From JAGLCW01 sp964427915 (GTDB taxonomy: Bacteria; Caldisericota; Caldisericia; UBA6126), in the NCBI GenBank assembly GCA_964427915.1, contig CAYRWA010000031.1, forward strand, positions 1-10,434: a DNA stretch of 10,434 bases, read 5' to 3'. Below, one piece after another: positions 1 to 8,072 of the stretch. How positions within the stretch are numbered: position 1 is the stretch's first letter; the number at the start of each line of letters is the position of its first letter. The translations under genes and the position numbers were made by a program. The notes under the pieces are model-generated. The model searched no databases. It was given only the letters and a program-made list of their open reading frames with translations, and was not told the DNA's origin.

Positions 1-1314
1 CTGAAAACTCTCTATCCGTATGAAAAATCCTTGTCCTCGCATGCCATTTCCAATGCCTTATCCAACATCGGAGAAACAGCAGAAGAAACAATCCCTCATT
101 TTCTTCTTCACTGGAGTCAAAAGATCAACAAAGAAGGCGATTCTCTTCTCTTTGACATTACGTCCTTTACCTCTCAAGCCAAACGAATGGAAGAACTGGA
201 AATTGGGTATGCCAAAGATCACTCTCCCTATCCACAGATCAATGTAGGTGTATTGGTGAACCAAGAACAACACCTGCCTCTTTACTACAAAATCTATCCA
301 GGTTCTCTAAAAGATGTATCCCTTCTCTCCAATATGGTCGAGGAAGCCTCTCTTTTGGGGATCCCTTCCATTCATTTTATTTTGGATCGAGGGTTTTACA
401 GTGGGTACAATCTGGGAAAGCTTCATGCAGAAAAACATTCTTTTCTTCTCCCCCTTCCTCGTACAGCCAAAAAACTATACCGCCAGATTGTGACTCGTGA
501 AGAACCCTTAGAATCACCAGATCATTTGTTTCTATGGAAAGGAAAACCTCTTTATGCTGTCACAGGATACATGGAGTATCCGTGTTTACGCTCCGTATCC
601 TCTCAGCCAACTACCAAAAAGAAAAAAGAAGAAGCAGAAGCAGAAGAAAACCATCCTACCTCCACTACATTTCCTCTTTTCTATGGTCTGTATTTGGATC
701 CCCAGCGAAAACAACAAGAAGAAACTGCCTTTCTGACAGATCTTCTATATGTAGAAGAAGCACTACAAGACATCGAATGGTCGTTGATCTCTACCAAAAA
801 GAAAAGAGACGAGATTTGGAAAGAGACCACCGGCAAATGGGAGTCCTACTTTACACTGCAGCATACCAAAAACACCTTCCAGGTGTGTAAAAATGCGCAG
901 GCTATGAAAGAAACAACCCAATACTTTGGCGTTATGATTCTTCTCAGCTCTACTCCCAGCGATGGTAAAACACTGCTAGAACAATACAAGCAACGAGAAG
1001 CCGTGGAAAAACTCTTTGATGCAGGGAAAAATGAACTACAATTTCAACCTCTTCGTGTTCATTCGAGCAATACGATGAAAAGTATCCTATTTGTTCTTTT
1101 TTTGTCTCTGATTGTACAAACCTATTTATTGGGAAAAATGAAAAACGGACAAGTGGATACAAAATACTCGATCCATAGTGTATTTTTTGAGTTACACAAA
1201 CTGAAAAAGGCCATTTGGAAAGGACAAGTGTGCATCATTAACGAAATCACCAAGACACAGAGACTGTTGTTCAAACAATTGAAAGTTTTCCTGCCTAAAT
1301 TTGCAGGGAATTAA
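1..1314 (+). CDS. IS4-superfamily (probably IS1634-group) DDE transposase, 5' end outside window
   Basis: The frame is open from the first base, so the gene starts outside the window; about 437 codons are visible. Such enzymes cut and rejoin DNA at the ends of their own insertion sequence with an RNase H-like DDE site. Seen here: the first catalytic Asp in LLFDITSF (codon 154-156), the second in FILDRGFYSG (codon 385-387), and the Glu in YKQREAVEKLFDAGK (about 985-1029). This last stretch matches the IS4-family Y-(2)-R-(3)-E-(6)-K signature exactly. The wide gap between the second Asp and the Glu matches the beta-strand insertion domain of IS4-type enzymes. The hydrophobic SILFVLFLSLIVQTYLL is probably the core helix after the Glu, not a membrane segment. 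A Lys/Glu-rich tract lies inside the insertion domain. There is no visible frameshift, so the enzyme may be active if its N-terminus is intact. The IS1634 assignment is by overall resemblance; ISH3 or another IS4 subgroup is possible. Confidence 0.9.
   Translation: MKTLYPYEKSLSSHAISNALSNIGETAEETIPHFLLHWSQKINKEGDSLLFDITSFTSQAKRMEELEIGYAKDHSPYPQINVGVLVNQEQHLPLYYKIYPGSLKDVSLLSNMVEEASLLGIPSIHFILDRGFYSGYNLGKLHAEKHSFLLPLPRTAKKLYRQIVTREEPLESPDHLFLWKGKPLYAVTGYMEYPCLRSVSSQPTTKKKKEEAEAEENHPTSTTFPLFYGLYLDPQRKQQEETAFLTDLLYVEEALQDIEWSLISTKKKRDEIWKETTGKWESYFTLQHTKNTFQVCKNAQAMKETTQYFGVMILLSSTPSDGKTLLEQYKQREAVEKLFDAGKNELQFQPLRVHSSNTMKSILFVLFLSLIVQTYLLGKMKNGQVDTKYSIHSVFFELHKLKKAIWKGQVCIINEITKTQRLLFKQLKVFLPKFAGN
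615..650 (+). repeat. Purine-rich low-complexity tract inside the transposase
   Basis: A run of A/G triplets (AAG, GAA, GCAGAAGCAGAA) encodes KKKKEEAEAEEN, a charged low-complexity loop within the insertion domain. Short GAA/GCAGAA units are repeated in tandem. Such tracts vary in length by slippage; here the frame stays open. Confidence 0.55.
1287..1310. repeat. Palindrome at the IS right end (possible terminal repeat or hairpin)
   Basis: CCTGC (1290-1294) pairs with GCAGG (1303-1307) around an 8-base AT-rich loop. A T:G wobble and two T:A pairs extend the stem to 1287-1310. It covers the last codons of the transposase, just before its TAA. It may be part of the right inverted repeat or a hairpin limiting read-through between IS and target. 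There is no T-run after it on the + strand, so it is not a standard intrinsic terminator. Its role is inferred. Confidence 0.45.
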
Positions 1315-1320
1315 GGTGGG
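1313..1320 (+). promoter_or_regulatory. Possible ribosome binding site for the truncated propeller-lipase gene
   Basis: AAGGTGGG lies 7 bases before the ATG at 1328, a usable though imperfect Shine-Dalgarno match. It overlaps the transposase stop codon, so the start may have been created at the IS junction. In this frame a stop occurs at 1280-1282, leaving TTG 1301 and ATG 1328 as the first candidate starts. The ATG with this site is the better one. Confidence 0.4.
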
Positions 1321-1327
1321 ATATGCA

Positions 1328-4300
1328 ATGGTTTTAGCAGAGCAAACACTTGTTTCATTAGAAGTAGCTCCCAATGGTAATGTTTATGTTGCAGGCGCGA
1401 CTACTTCACATTATTTTCCAGGCACAACTGGTGGGGCACAGGCAAAAAGGACAGATTATGAACATGATTATTGCGGTTATATTTCTTTATTATCTTCAGA
1501 TCTTAAAAAAATACACCAGACAACTTACCTAGGTGGAACATCTTGGAATGATAAGATTTTTTCAATGAAAATCGCAATAAATGGAAAAGTAATCGCTGCA
1601 GGTAAAACACATAGTAAAGATTTTCCAGGCACAGCAGGTGGGGCGCAAGAAAAGCATAAAGGATTTGAAACATTTGATGCAGACGGATTTATTTCTCTTC
1701 TATCATCCGATTTAACCCAATTGCATCAATCTACTTATCTAAATGGGACTAGCTATTGTTATGTGTATTCAATCAATCAGCTTCAAAATGGAAAAATAAT
1801 CGCTGCAGGTGCAACAATTAGTAAAGACTTTCCTGGCACTGCAGGTGGGGCGCAAGAAACAAATATTGGTAATTATAATGGATTTATTTCTCTTCTATCG
1901 TCCGATTTAACCCAATTGCATCAATCTACATATTTGGGTGGGAGCAAAAGTAACTGCTATATTAGGACAACCAATCAGCTTCAAAATGGAAAAATTATCG
2001 TTGCAGGTTTTACAAATAGTAAAGATTTTCCAGGCACAGTAGGTGGCGCCCAAGAAACAAATAAAGGGTCTTCGAGTGGTTTTGTTTCTCTTCTATCGTC
2101 CGATTTAACCCAATTGCATCAATCTGCATATTTGGGTGGGAGCATATCTACTATTTACCCCTCGCATCCTAGCGATACAACAATTCGTTCAAGCATTCAA
2201 CTCAAATCCGGAAAAATTATCGTTGCAGGGAACACTACTTCAAAAGATTTTCCAGGCACAGCAGGTGGTGTCCAAGAAAAAAATAACGGAAAATACAATG
2301 GATTTATTTCTCTTCTATCATCCGATTTAACCCAATTGCATCAATCTACTTATTTGGGGAGGAGAATAGAATCAATAACTGAAAAAATAGAAACTTTAAA
2401 AAGCTCTTCAATTTTTGTAGCAGGTGATGCGGGTGGGTCTGCTTATGATAGCCCAACAGATTGTGATTCTTTGCCTTCATTAGTAGACGGAATTCAAGAA
2501 GAACGAAAGAGTTTTTTATCGGGTTTTATTTCTAACCTATCTTTAGATTTAACAATATGCTATCAATCAACATATCTCGGAAGTCAAAAGCCAAACTCAA
2601 TTAATTCAATAAGAGAATCAGTTGAAGGAAACATTTATGTGGCAGGATTAACCTCTTGTCCAGATTTTCCAAAAACAAAAGAAGGAGCCCAAGAAAACCA
2701 TAATGGAAAGATAGAAGATCAAGATGAAGAATGGTATAGCTCAAATGGGTTTATCTCTTTGTTGACCCCTTGCCTCAAAGCAGGAGATTATGTGCCCCCC
2801 GACGACCCTCCACCACCTGACGAAGAAGTGGATCCAAATGCACCAAGAAATTTAAGGGCATTTCCTACTGATAGCGTAGTTCATTTAGCTTGGGATAGAA
2901 ACTCTTATTCCCAGGATACAGTGTTCAATATTTATCGTATGGAAGTTTATGATAATAAGTGTAGTCCATTGAAACATCTTGAATCATTGACGAATTCTGA
3001 TATTGATAAATTTTCTGAATCATATTATACTGACTATGATGTTGAGTATGATGTTACATATCATTATTATGTTACATCAACTAGAGGTGGCACTGAAACA
3101 GGGTATTCCAATAAAGCTAGTGCAAAGAGGATTTATCCAATTGTGTTAGTTCATGGGATAGCTGTTTATCTTAATCATAATCCTCTGAAAACTATGCAAG
3201 ATTTAATTTTATCTTTTACAGGTGTCGACATGAGGTTTACAAAAGACTACGATCTGCAACCCGATCCAATTCCTTTTGGGATGGTATATGGGCGTACAGA
3301 CTCAATACCTCGCAAATGGGTGGATAAAGAACAATACGATGAGTGTATTCATCGCACAAGTGTTGTTGATGTATTTCCTGTTTCCAAAGCTAACAATCAC
3401 TATGTTTATAGAATTAACCCTGTATCAGCTTATCGCAAGCATGTTTTTGTAGTAGATTATAGCCATAATTTTGAAAAAGACAGTGCGCTTTATTTAGACT
3501 ATGATCCAACTATACGATTCCAAGTATTTGAAAATCCAATCAATGCGCTTAGAAAACCCACAAGAGGCGATATAAGAACCTATGCAAAAGATCTCAAGAA
3601 AGCAATTGATGTTGTAAAAAAAATAACTGGAGCAAAAAAAGTAAATATTGTTGCCCATAGTATGGGGGGGTTGGTGTCACGAACTTATATAGAAGAAAAA
3701 GCTTTTGATTCTGATCATGCAAAAACTATTTATGGTAAAGATAGTTGGAATAGGAGGCTTGGACTTCCAAAATATGACAATGATGTGTATCAATTAGTTA
3801 CCTGTGGATCACCTCATCATGGGGCATCTAAATGGTACAAAAATATTGCTGAATTCATCATTGGCAATTACGTTTGTGCAGATCAAATGATGCCTGATAG
3901 TGAGTTTTTAAGAATTCTTAATTATGAAAGAGATCAAGATTTTAGTCTACCAGGTAAGAGTAAACACATTGATGACAAATTGGTTAATGGAGTTTATTAT
4001 CATACACTTGTAGGAGTAAATCCAGATTATCCCTATTTGCCAAAATATGATACCATACCACCTCGATCACAAGAACAAAACAGTATTGATGGTGAATTTG
4101 CGTATGTCTGGGATGTATTGAGAAAAGGTGAAAATATCTATGATTTCAAAAAAAGAAGTGACGGTACTGTTCAATCAAATAACGCAAGGCTATATAATAT
4201 AACAAAATATAAGAAACAAAATAGCGGTTTGAATCATGTTCTTTTTCATCAAGATCATAGTCAAATTTTACGTTCAGAAATATCATTCAGTATTATTGAC

Positions 4301-5923
4301 CAACTATTGATTAATCCTTTAACGAAAATTGATTCCAAAGAATACTGGCGGTTCTTTGACAAAAAAATGACATATGAAGATCTTGAAAATCTGGCTTCTT
4401 CTAAGATAGCAAGTATTCAATGTTCTGAACAGACCCATAGTGCAAATAACAATTATTTTAAAAATTTCATGCAGATAGAACTATTAGACTTTGAAAAAAA
4501 TAGCACATGTTTGTCTAATATTACAGGACAACAAGGGGATAATTCAATAATAATTATGGTTGATAGCTCTGATGGGCATTTTTATTTAAGCCCTTTTGAT
4601 AGCAATAATACCACAGAAAATGCTTTTGTTGATGTAATAAATGGTACAATTCAATGGTATAATCCTACAGATACCGATGTTACCTATAATGTTTACGGTC
4701 TTGGTGAAAGCCTATATAATGTCCGTTTTACTTCGGTTCATTCCACTGATAATCAAGAAATACAACACATATATGAACTTGATAACCAATTCACTCAGGA
4801 AAACCAAACCGACCATATCCATATCAACTGGGATACGCAGGAGGTTGTGTTTGAAAGCGATTTGAATGGCGATGGCGAAATTGACCGAACACTTACACCA
4901 CCTGGTGCACCTTCTAGCTTGAGTGCTTCTGTTAAATTTCGCACAGTACAGCTTAGCTGGAAGGGTTCTCAAAAAGGCACTTATGATATAAAAGGATACC
5001 AAGTGTATCGGGCTTCTTCCTCATCAGATGAATTTGTCCCTATTGCATTTCTTGATACACAGCAACCTATGACTTACGAGCAGCATTTGATATTGACTTC
5101 CAATGGGGGTAATGGATATAGTTTTACCGACACTACTGGCTTACCAGGAGAAAGTTATACGTACTACGTCACAGCAATAGATCATTTTCCAATGAACTCA
5201 ATTTCTTCCAATCTTGTCCAAGTAGGTCCTTTGACCAATGAACCCTCGCCCAACCTCTGCATCTGGGCAGAAGCTAACAAACCCTCCTTTACCAAAGGAG
5301 AAGAGGCCTTAATGGTTGTGACTGTTCTTAATAAAGGTCAAGCAAACGCCACTAATACCTTGGTTGAAGTAACGATACCAGAAGAAACTAAATTTCTTCG
5401 GGCAACACGTTATCGTTCCAGAATTCTGACCCCAACAACAATTGAAATAGACATGGGGACTTTACCAGCGAATAGCGCGCAAAGCTTTCAAGTAGACCTA
5501 ATGGTTAAAGAAGCTGTATCCCATACACGTTCATGCCCTGTGTATTTTGATGTCAATTGTACAGAAAAATCTCTAGACTTTACTCATGTAATGCTCAAGT
5601 TGGAGCCCAAACGAACAGACCAAGCTAAATTGTATATTGGATTGTATTACCGTAATGCGCAATGGGATCCTGAGAATGGTACTCTCTATATATCCCAAGA
5701 AACACCACTAGAAATGGATTTTGTGCTTTCGGGGGCCCAACTACCCTTTAATCTAACGATAGACTGGGGTGATGGTCAACAAAAAACTTTGAGTAATCAA
5801 AGGGATATTCGAAAAACCTTCTATCACCAGTTTAATGCAAGAGGGACGCTGAACATTACCGTAAAGGTTACAGATCAAAGTCAACGCTATAAGGAAGCCA
5901 AACTAAGCATTGAAGTGAAGTAG
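1328..5923 (+). CDS. Giant SBBP beta-propeller / lipase-like hydrolase / FN3-DUF11-PKD protein, 5'-truncated by IS
   Basis: About 1531 residues from ATG 1328. Domains in order: seven SBBP-type propeller repeats (about 1-487; motif VAGxTxSxDFPGTxGGAQ then GFISLLSSDLTQLHQSTYLGGS); Pro/Asp-rich linker VPPDDPPPPDEE (about 489-500); FN3-like domain (about 501-603); alpha/beta-hydrolase (about 605-1010); beta-rich segment ending in DLNGDGEID, a calcium-type loop (about 1178-1186); second FN3 (about 1190-1300); DUF11-like domain (about 1303-1428); PKD-like domain with IDWGDGQ and a C-terminal beta hairpin (about 1434-1531). The hydrolase shows the oxyanion VHG (His codon 3152-3154), nucleophile elbow AHSMGG (Ser codon 3659-3661), CGSPHHG, Asp in RSDGTVQ (4160-4162) and His in HQDHSQIL (4256-4258), a complete lipase/esterase-type triad. 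Such architecture is typical of exported or surface proteins, but no signal peptide, sorting motif or membrane anchor is present. The protein starts inside blade 1 right at the IS end, so the true N-terminus is probably lost. The substrate is unknown; acyl ester hydrolysis is inferred from the triad. Confidence 0.85.
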   Translation: MVLAEQTLVSLEVAPNGNVYVAGATTSHYFPGTTGGAQAKRTDYEHDYCGYISLLSSDLKKIHQTTYLGGTSWNDKIFSMKIAINGKVIAAGKTHSKDFPGTAGGAQEKHKGFETFDADGFISLLSSDLTQLHQSTYLNGTSYCYVYSINQLQNGKIIAAGATISKDFPGTAGGAQETNIGNYNGFISLLSSDLTQLHQSTYLGGSKSNCYIRTTNQLQNGKIIVAGFTNSKDFPGTVGGAQETNKGSSSGFVSLLSSDLTQLHQSAYLGGSISTIYPSHPSDTTIRSSIQLKSGKIIVAGNTTSKDFPGTAGGVQEKNNGKYNGFISLLSSDLTQLHQSTYLGRRIESITEKIETLKSSSIFVAGDAGGSAYDSPTDCDSLPSLVDGIQEERKSFLSGFISNLSLDLTICYQSTYLGSQKPNSINSIRESVEGNIYVAGLTSCPDFPKTKEGAQENHNGKIEDQDEEWYSSNGFISLLTPCLKAGDYVPPDDPPPPDEEVDPNAPRNLRAFPTDSVVHLAWDRNSYSQDTVFNIYRMEVYDNKCSPLKHLESLTNSDIDKFSESYYTDYDVEYDVTYHYYVTSTRGGTETGYSNKASAKRIYPIVLVHGIAVYLNHNPLKTMQDLILSFTGVDMRFTKDYDLQPDPIPFGMVYGRTDSIPRKWVDKEQYDECIHRTSVVDVFPVSKANNHYVYRINPVSAYRKHVFVVDYSHNFEKDSALYLDYDPTIRFQVFENPINALRKPTRGDIRTYAKDLKKAIDVVKKITGAKKVNIVAHSMGGLVSRTYIEEKAFDSDHAKTIYGKDSWNRRLGLPKYDNDVYQLVTCGSPHHGASKWYKNIAEFIIGNYVCADQMMPDSEFLRILNYERDQDFSLPGKSKHIDDKLVNGVYYHTLVGVNPDYPYLPKYDTIPPRSQEQNSIDGEFAYVWDVLRKGENIYDFKKRSDGTVQSNNARLYNITKYKKQNSGLNHVLFHQDHSQILRSEISFSIIDQLLINPLTKIDSKEYWRFFDKKMTYEDLENLASSKIASIQCSEQTHSANNNYFKNFMQIELLDFEKNSTCLSNITGQQGDNSIIIMVDSSDGHFYLSPFDSNNTTENAFVDVINGTIQWYNPTDTDVTYNVYGLGESLYNVRFTSVHSTDNQEIQHIYELDNQFTQENQTDHIHINWDTQEVVFESDLNGDGEIDRTLTPPGAPSSLSASVKFRTVQLSWKGSQKGTYDIKGYQVYRASSSSDEFVPIAFLDTQQPMTYEQHLILTSNGGNGYSFTDTTGLPGESYTYYVTAIDHFPMNSISSNLVQVGPLTNEPSPNLCIWAEANKPSFTKGEEALMVVTVLNKGQANATNTLVEVTIPEETKFLRATRYRSRILTPTTIEIDMGTLPANSAQSFQVDLMVKEAVSHTRSCPVYFDVNCTEKSLDFTHVMLKLEPKRTDQAKLYIGLYYRNAQWDPENGTLYISQETPLEMDFVLSGAQLPFNLTIDWGDGQQKTLSNQRDIRKTFYHQFNARGTLNITVKVTDQSQRYKEAKLSIEVK
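1340..2790 (+). repeat. Seven SBBP-type beta-propeller repeats in coding sequence
   Basis: The VAG/AAG motif plus FPGT or its degenerate form recurs about every 58-74 codons. VAG/AAG codons begin near 1388, 1598, 1802, 2003, 2222, 2417 and 2639. Blades 2-5 are close copies; blade 6 (with CDSLPSLVDG) and blade 7 (DFPKTKEGAQ) are divergent. Four stretches of 56 bases are almost identical, starting at 1685, 1880, 2078 and 2300, with spacings of 195, 198 and 222 bases, all multiples of three. Seven units fit one closed seven-bladed propeller. Confidence 0.8.
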
Positions 5924-5928
5924 ATGAA

Positions 5929-5956
5929 TGCTTTCGTTGTAAAAAAACAGAAAGCA
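5929..5956. terminator. Weak hairpin between convergent genes, doubtful terminator
   Basis: TGCTTTC (5929-5935) pairs with GAAAGCA (5950-5956) around a 14-base loop containing seven A. It sits just past the lipase stop and 50 bases past the brxL stop, where a bidirectional terminator would be expected. There is no clear U-tract on either strand after the stem, so intrinsic termination is unproven. The rest of 5924-6005 shows nothing recognisable. Confidence 0.25.
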
Positions 5957-6005
5957 AACGATGGAACGGTTTTGTAGACATAATAAAGGTTTTGAAGCAC
6001 CTGGG

Positions 6006-8057
6006 CTAGTCCTGTAGTATCGATTTCTGCATCAACATCTGATTGTTCTGGTAGAAGGGTACATCTGTGTTTCCAAGCACAGAAGGTGGTACGTTGGAAA
6101 GCTCATTAAGATTATCCATTGGAGCTACAACGCTCTTTGCACCATTTTCTGAAAGCATCGTAACTTTGTCAGCAAAATTGATTACACGTTCTATAGCCCC
6201 TCCTACAGAGATGTTGCCCAGTACTGCAAGTCCGGTTTTAAGATTCTTTTTGTAAAGAGCTGACACGATAGCTATATATACGGCAGAACCTATTCCCGAC
6301 GATATAACTGATCCCAGAAGATTTGTTACCTGTATCGTGATATCATAATTTTTTAGGGAGTGTTTGTCGCTCAGAATTGTTTTTTCATTTGCCTTGATGT
6401 ACTGGTATGTGTTTTTGATGTTTTCTTTTACCACCGTGTTGTTGACACCTGTAATATTGATTTTTCCAGATCCTGCAACGACTACGGTCTCAATTCTCAC
6501 CAAAGCAACATTTTCTCCATCGCTAGTACTTGTATAGCAAACTCCTGGTGGGAGTGGAGTGTTTTCAATAATATGAGATCCTTTTTCTTCAGGTAGACCA
6601 ACATAAGTCTCTTCCTGACTTTCTTTATCGATATAGGAGAAGTTTGTATCCCAAAATTCCATACCACCAATTCTCTTCAGTTGTTCCTTAACGCGCCGAC
6701 GCATTTCAAGGGCAATTTCTAGATACTCCTTAATATCTTCCTTTGTATACACGCCATCTGGATGCATTAACTTGATAAATCCAGAAACAATCTTTTTAAC
6801 TGGCTTTGTATCTCTTTGTTTTAAATGAGCCCCTAATGAAAAATATTTTTCAATTGCATCAGTATAAGTTACCCGCCGTAAAGACTTGAGAACTTCAGAA
6901 AAATAATCTGTACTGAACCCAAAACTAGATGTAAAATGTTTTGGAGAAAACTTTATCATTTCCCAGCCAGGTAGATAGAAGTGTATGCGGTCAAGAAAAG
7001 CTGTATCACTATTAACTTCATCAGATAGTGGACTAAAGAGATGTGAGGTTTGTAAAACTGTTTCAACGGGTTGATTTATATTGCCATTCAAGATAATGGA
7101 TGCAACGCCGGTAATTTCTCCTCCAGCACCTGCACGAGAGAAAGAGCCAGATTCCATGTAGTCTTTCATAAGAGGAATAGCATCCCGATTTTTGAAGATC
7201 CTATCCGTTGCTTCATCAAAACAGATTGCATCCCACTGTCCCACTGCACCTACTTTCCCTGTTGAACCATGCACAAATAGTTTTGCCACAGTACCCTGGC
7301 CCCCAGAAATTAATACAGCATAAGGCGTTAGTTCTTTAAATACAAATGATTTACCAGTCGAACGTGGACCCAATTCGATGAAATTAAAATTCGATTCTAC
7401 CATGGGGAGTAATCTGGAGAGTAATAGCATCTTGATACGATCAGAAACGCCCTCTGCGCTTGGTTCATATCCACAGCTCCTTAATAGGACGTCAAGCCAC
7501 TCACTCTTTGTAAATTCCTTACGCTTATTTAGTACTCTAGCATTGTCAAAGCTAGATAGCTGGATTGGTTTTATATCTGTAACAACGAATGGAAATATGT
7601 TCTGCCCTATTCGAATGTCTGGGTCGTATTCTACATCAATAATTGCCCATATGCCACCCATCAACATTTTTTCGTGCTGTTTTACTAAGTTATCTGTAAT
7701 GTTTCCATTTTTTATGTTGCTATTCAGAAGTTTTGCCCAATAAATATCTTTCTTTGAATCTAACTCAACAGAAATCTTATCAATAATTTTGTAACGTCCC
7801 TGCTCGCGAATCTTAGAATGAATGAGGGAGCTTTCTTCAGGATTTACAAAGTGCTCACTGAGAACTCTCTTAACGTTATCCATTCCGATTCTTATCTTTT
7901 CTTCATCATCTGTTGAGCACGAATTCGCAATTAGGTATTCAAGAACAAAGACGGGTACGTTAGCTCCAACCTTTACAGAAAGAACAAGATCTTTTTTTAC
8001 TACATATCCCCTGAAATGGTCCAAAAGTTTTTTATCCAAATCATTTAATACTGCCAT
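6006..8057 (-). CDS. brxL: BREX system AAA+ / Lon-like protein BrxL
   Basis: 683 residues, close to the usual size of full-length BrxL. BrxL is a BREX phage-defence component: an AAA+ DNA-associated multimer with a Lon-related C-terminal fold, needed for restriction but not for host methylation in studied type 1 systems. Seen here: an N-terminal region (about 1-190) without a recognised motif; Walker A GPRSTGKS (230-237); Walker B AICFDEAT (277-284); sensor-type Asn in ILNGNINQPVET (324-334); a likely Arg finger in FLDRIHFYLPGWE (Arg357); the family-typical RRRVKEQLKRIGGMEFWD (453-470); and a Lon-like domain (about 570-683) with LAVLGNISVGG and GAKSVVAP. By hand alignment to Lon, the catalytic Ser position holds Gly588 and the Lys position Ala629, so peptidase activity is doubtful. 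The ATG at 8057 has a good ribosome binding site and lies 15 bases after the pglZ stop, so the two are co-transcribed. It is the last gene of the operon and converges on the lipase gene. Confidence 0.93.
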   Translation of the reverse strand: MAVLNDLDKKLLDHFRGYVVKKDLVLSVKVGANVPVFVLEYLIANSCSTDDEEKIRIGMDNVKRVLSEHFVNPEESSLIHSKIREQGRYKIIDKISVELDSKKDIYWAKLLNSNIKNGNITDNLVKQHEKMLMGGIWAIIDVEYDPDIRIGQNIFPFVVTDIKPIQLSSFDNARVLNKRKEFTKSEWLDVLLRSCGYEPSAEGVSDRIKMLLLSRLLPMVESNFNFIELGPRSTGKSFVFKELTPYAVLISGGQGTVAKLFVHGSTGKVGAVGQWDAICFDEATDRIFKNRDAIPLMKDYMESGSFSRAGAGGEITGVASIILNGNINQPVETVLQTSHLFSPLSDEVNSDTAFLDRIHFYLPGWEMIKFSPKHFTSSFGFSTDYFSEVLKSLRRVTYTDAIEKYFSLGAHLKQRDTKPVKKIVSGFIKLMHPDGVYTKEDIKEYLEIALEMRRRVKEQLKRIGGMEFWDTNFSYIDKESQEETYVGLPEEKGSHIIENTPLPPGVCYTSTSDGENVALVRIETVVVAGSGKINITGVNNTVVKENIKNTYQYIKANEKTILSDKHSLKNYDITIQVTNLLGSVISSGIGSAVYIAIVSALYKKNLKTGLAVLGNISVGGAIERVINFADKVTMLSENGAKSVVAPMDNLNELSNVPPSVLGNTDVPFYQNNQMLMQKSILQD

Positions 8058-8062
8058 TTTGG

Positions 8063-8068
8063 TTCCTC
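8063..8068 (-). promoter_or_regulatory. Ribosome binding site of brxL
   Basis: On the - strand GAGGAA is followed by 5 bases and the ATG at 8057. It lies wholly in the 15-base gap after pglZ and supports the chosen start. Confidence 0.7.
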
Positions 8069-8072
8069 ATAA

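Larger units (their letters stand above)
1..1316 (+). mobile_element. Right-hand part of an IS4-superfamily insertion sequence
   Basis: The transposase fills the left part of the window and its frame stops at 1312-1314. Immediately beyond, the reading frame of a large beta-propeller protein begins mid-repeat, so the IS boundary must lie very near 1305-1320. A palindrome at 1287-1310 probably overlaps the right terminal inverted repeat. The left end, its inverted repeat and the target duplication are outside the window, so the exact boundary is inferred. Confidence 0.7.

Noticed and set aside
534..890. Open frame of 118 codons on the + strand overlapping the transposase
   Set aside because: It lies wholly within the transposase in another frame; its composition (runs of R, S, K) is that of a shadow frame.
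1081..1130. Hydrophobic stretch in the transposase suggesting a membrane helix
   Set aside because: It follows the catalytic Glu at the place of the conserved core helix of IS4-type transposases and is best explained as buried.
1600..2370. Regular repeats resembling a CRISPR array
   Set aside because: The repeats are 56 bases or more, spaced at multiples of three, and encode protein blades; the sequence between them is coding and related, not unique spacers.
7378..7743. Open frame of 121 codons antisense to brxL
   Set aside because: It is antisense to the AAA+ region of brxL, resembles no family and has no clear ribosome binding site.
8058..8072. Separate promoter for brxL
   Set aside because: The 15-base gap after pglZ holds only a ribosome binding site, and I could make out no convincing -35/-10 pair in the end of pglZ.
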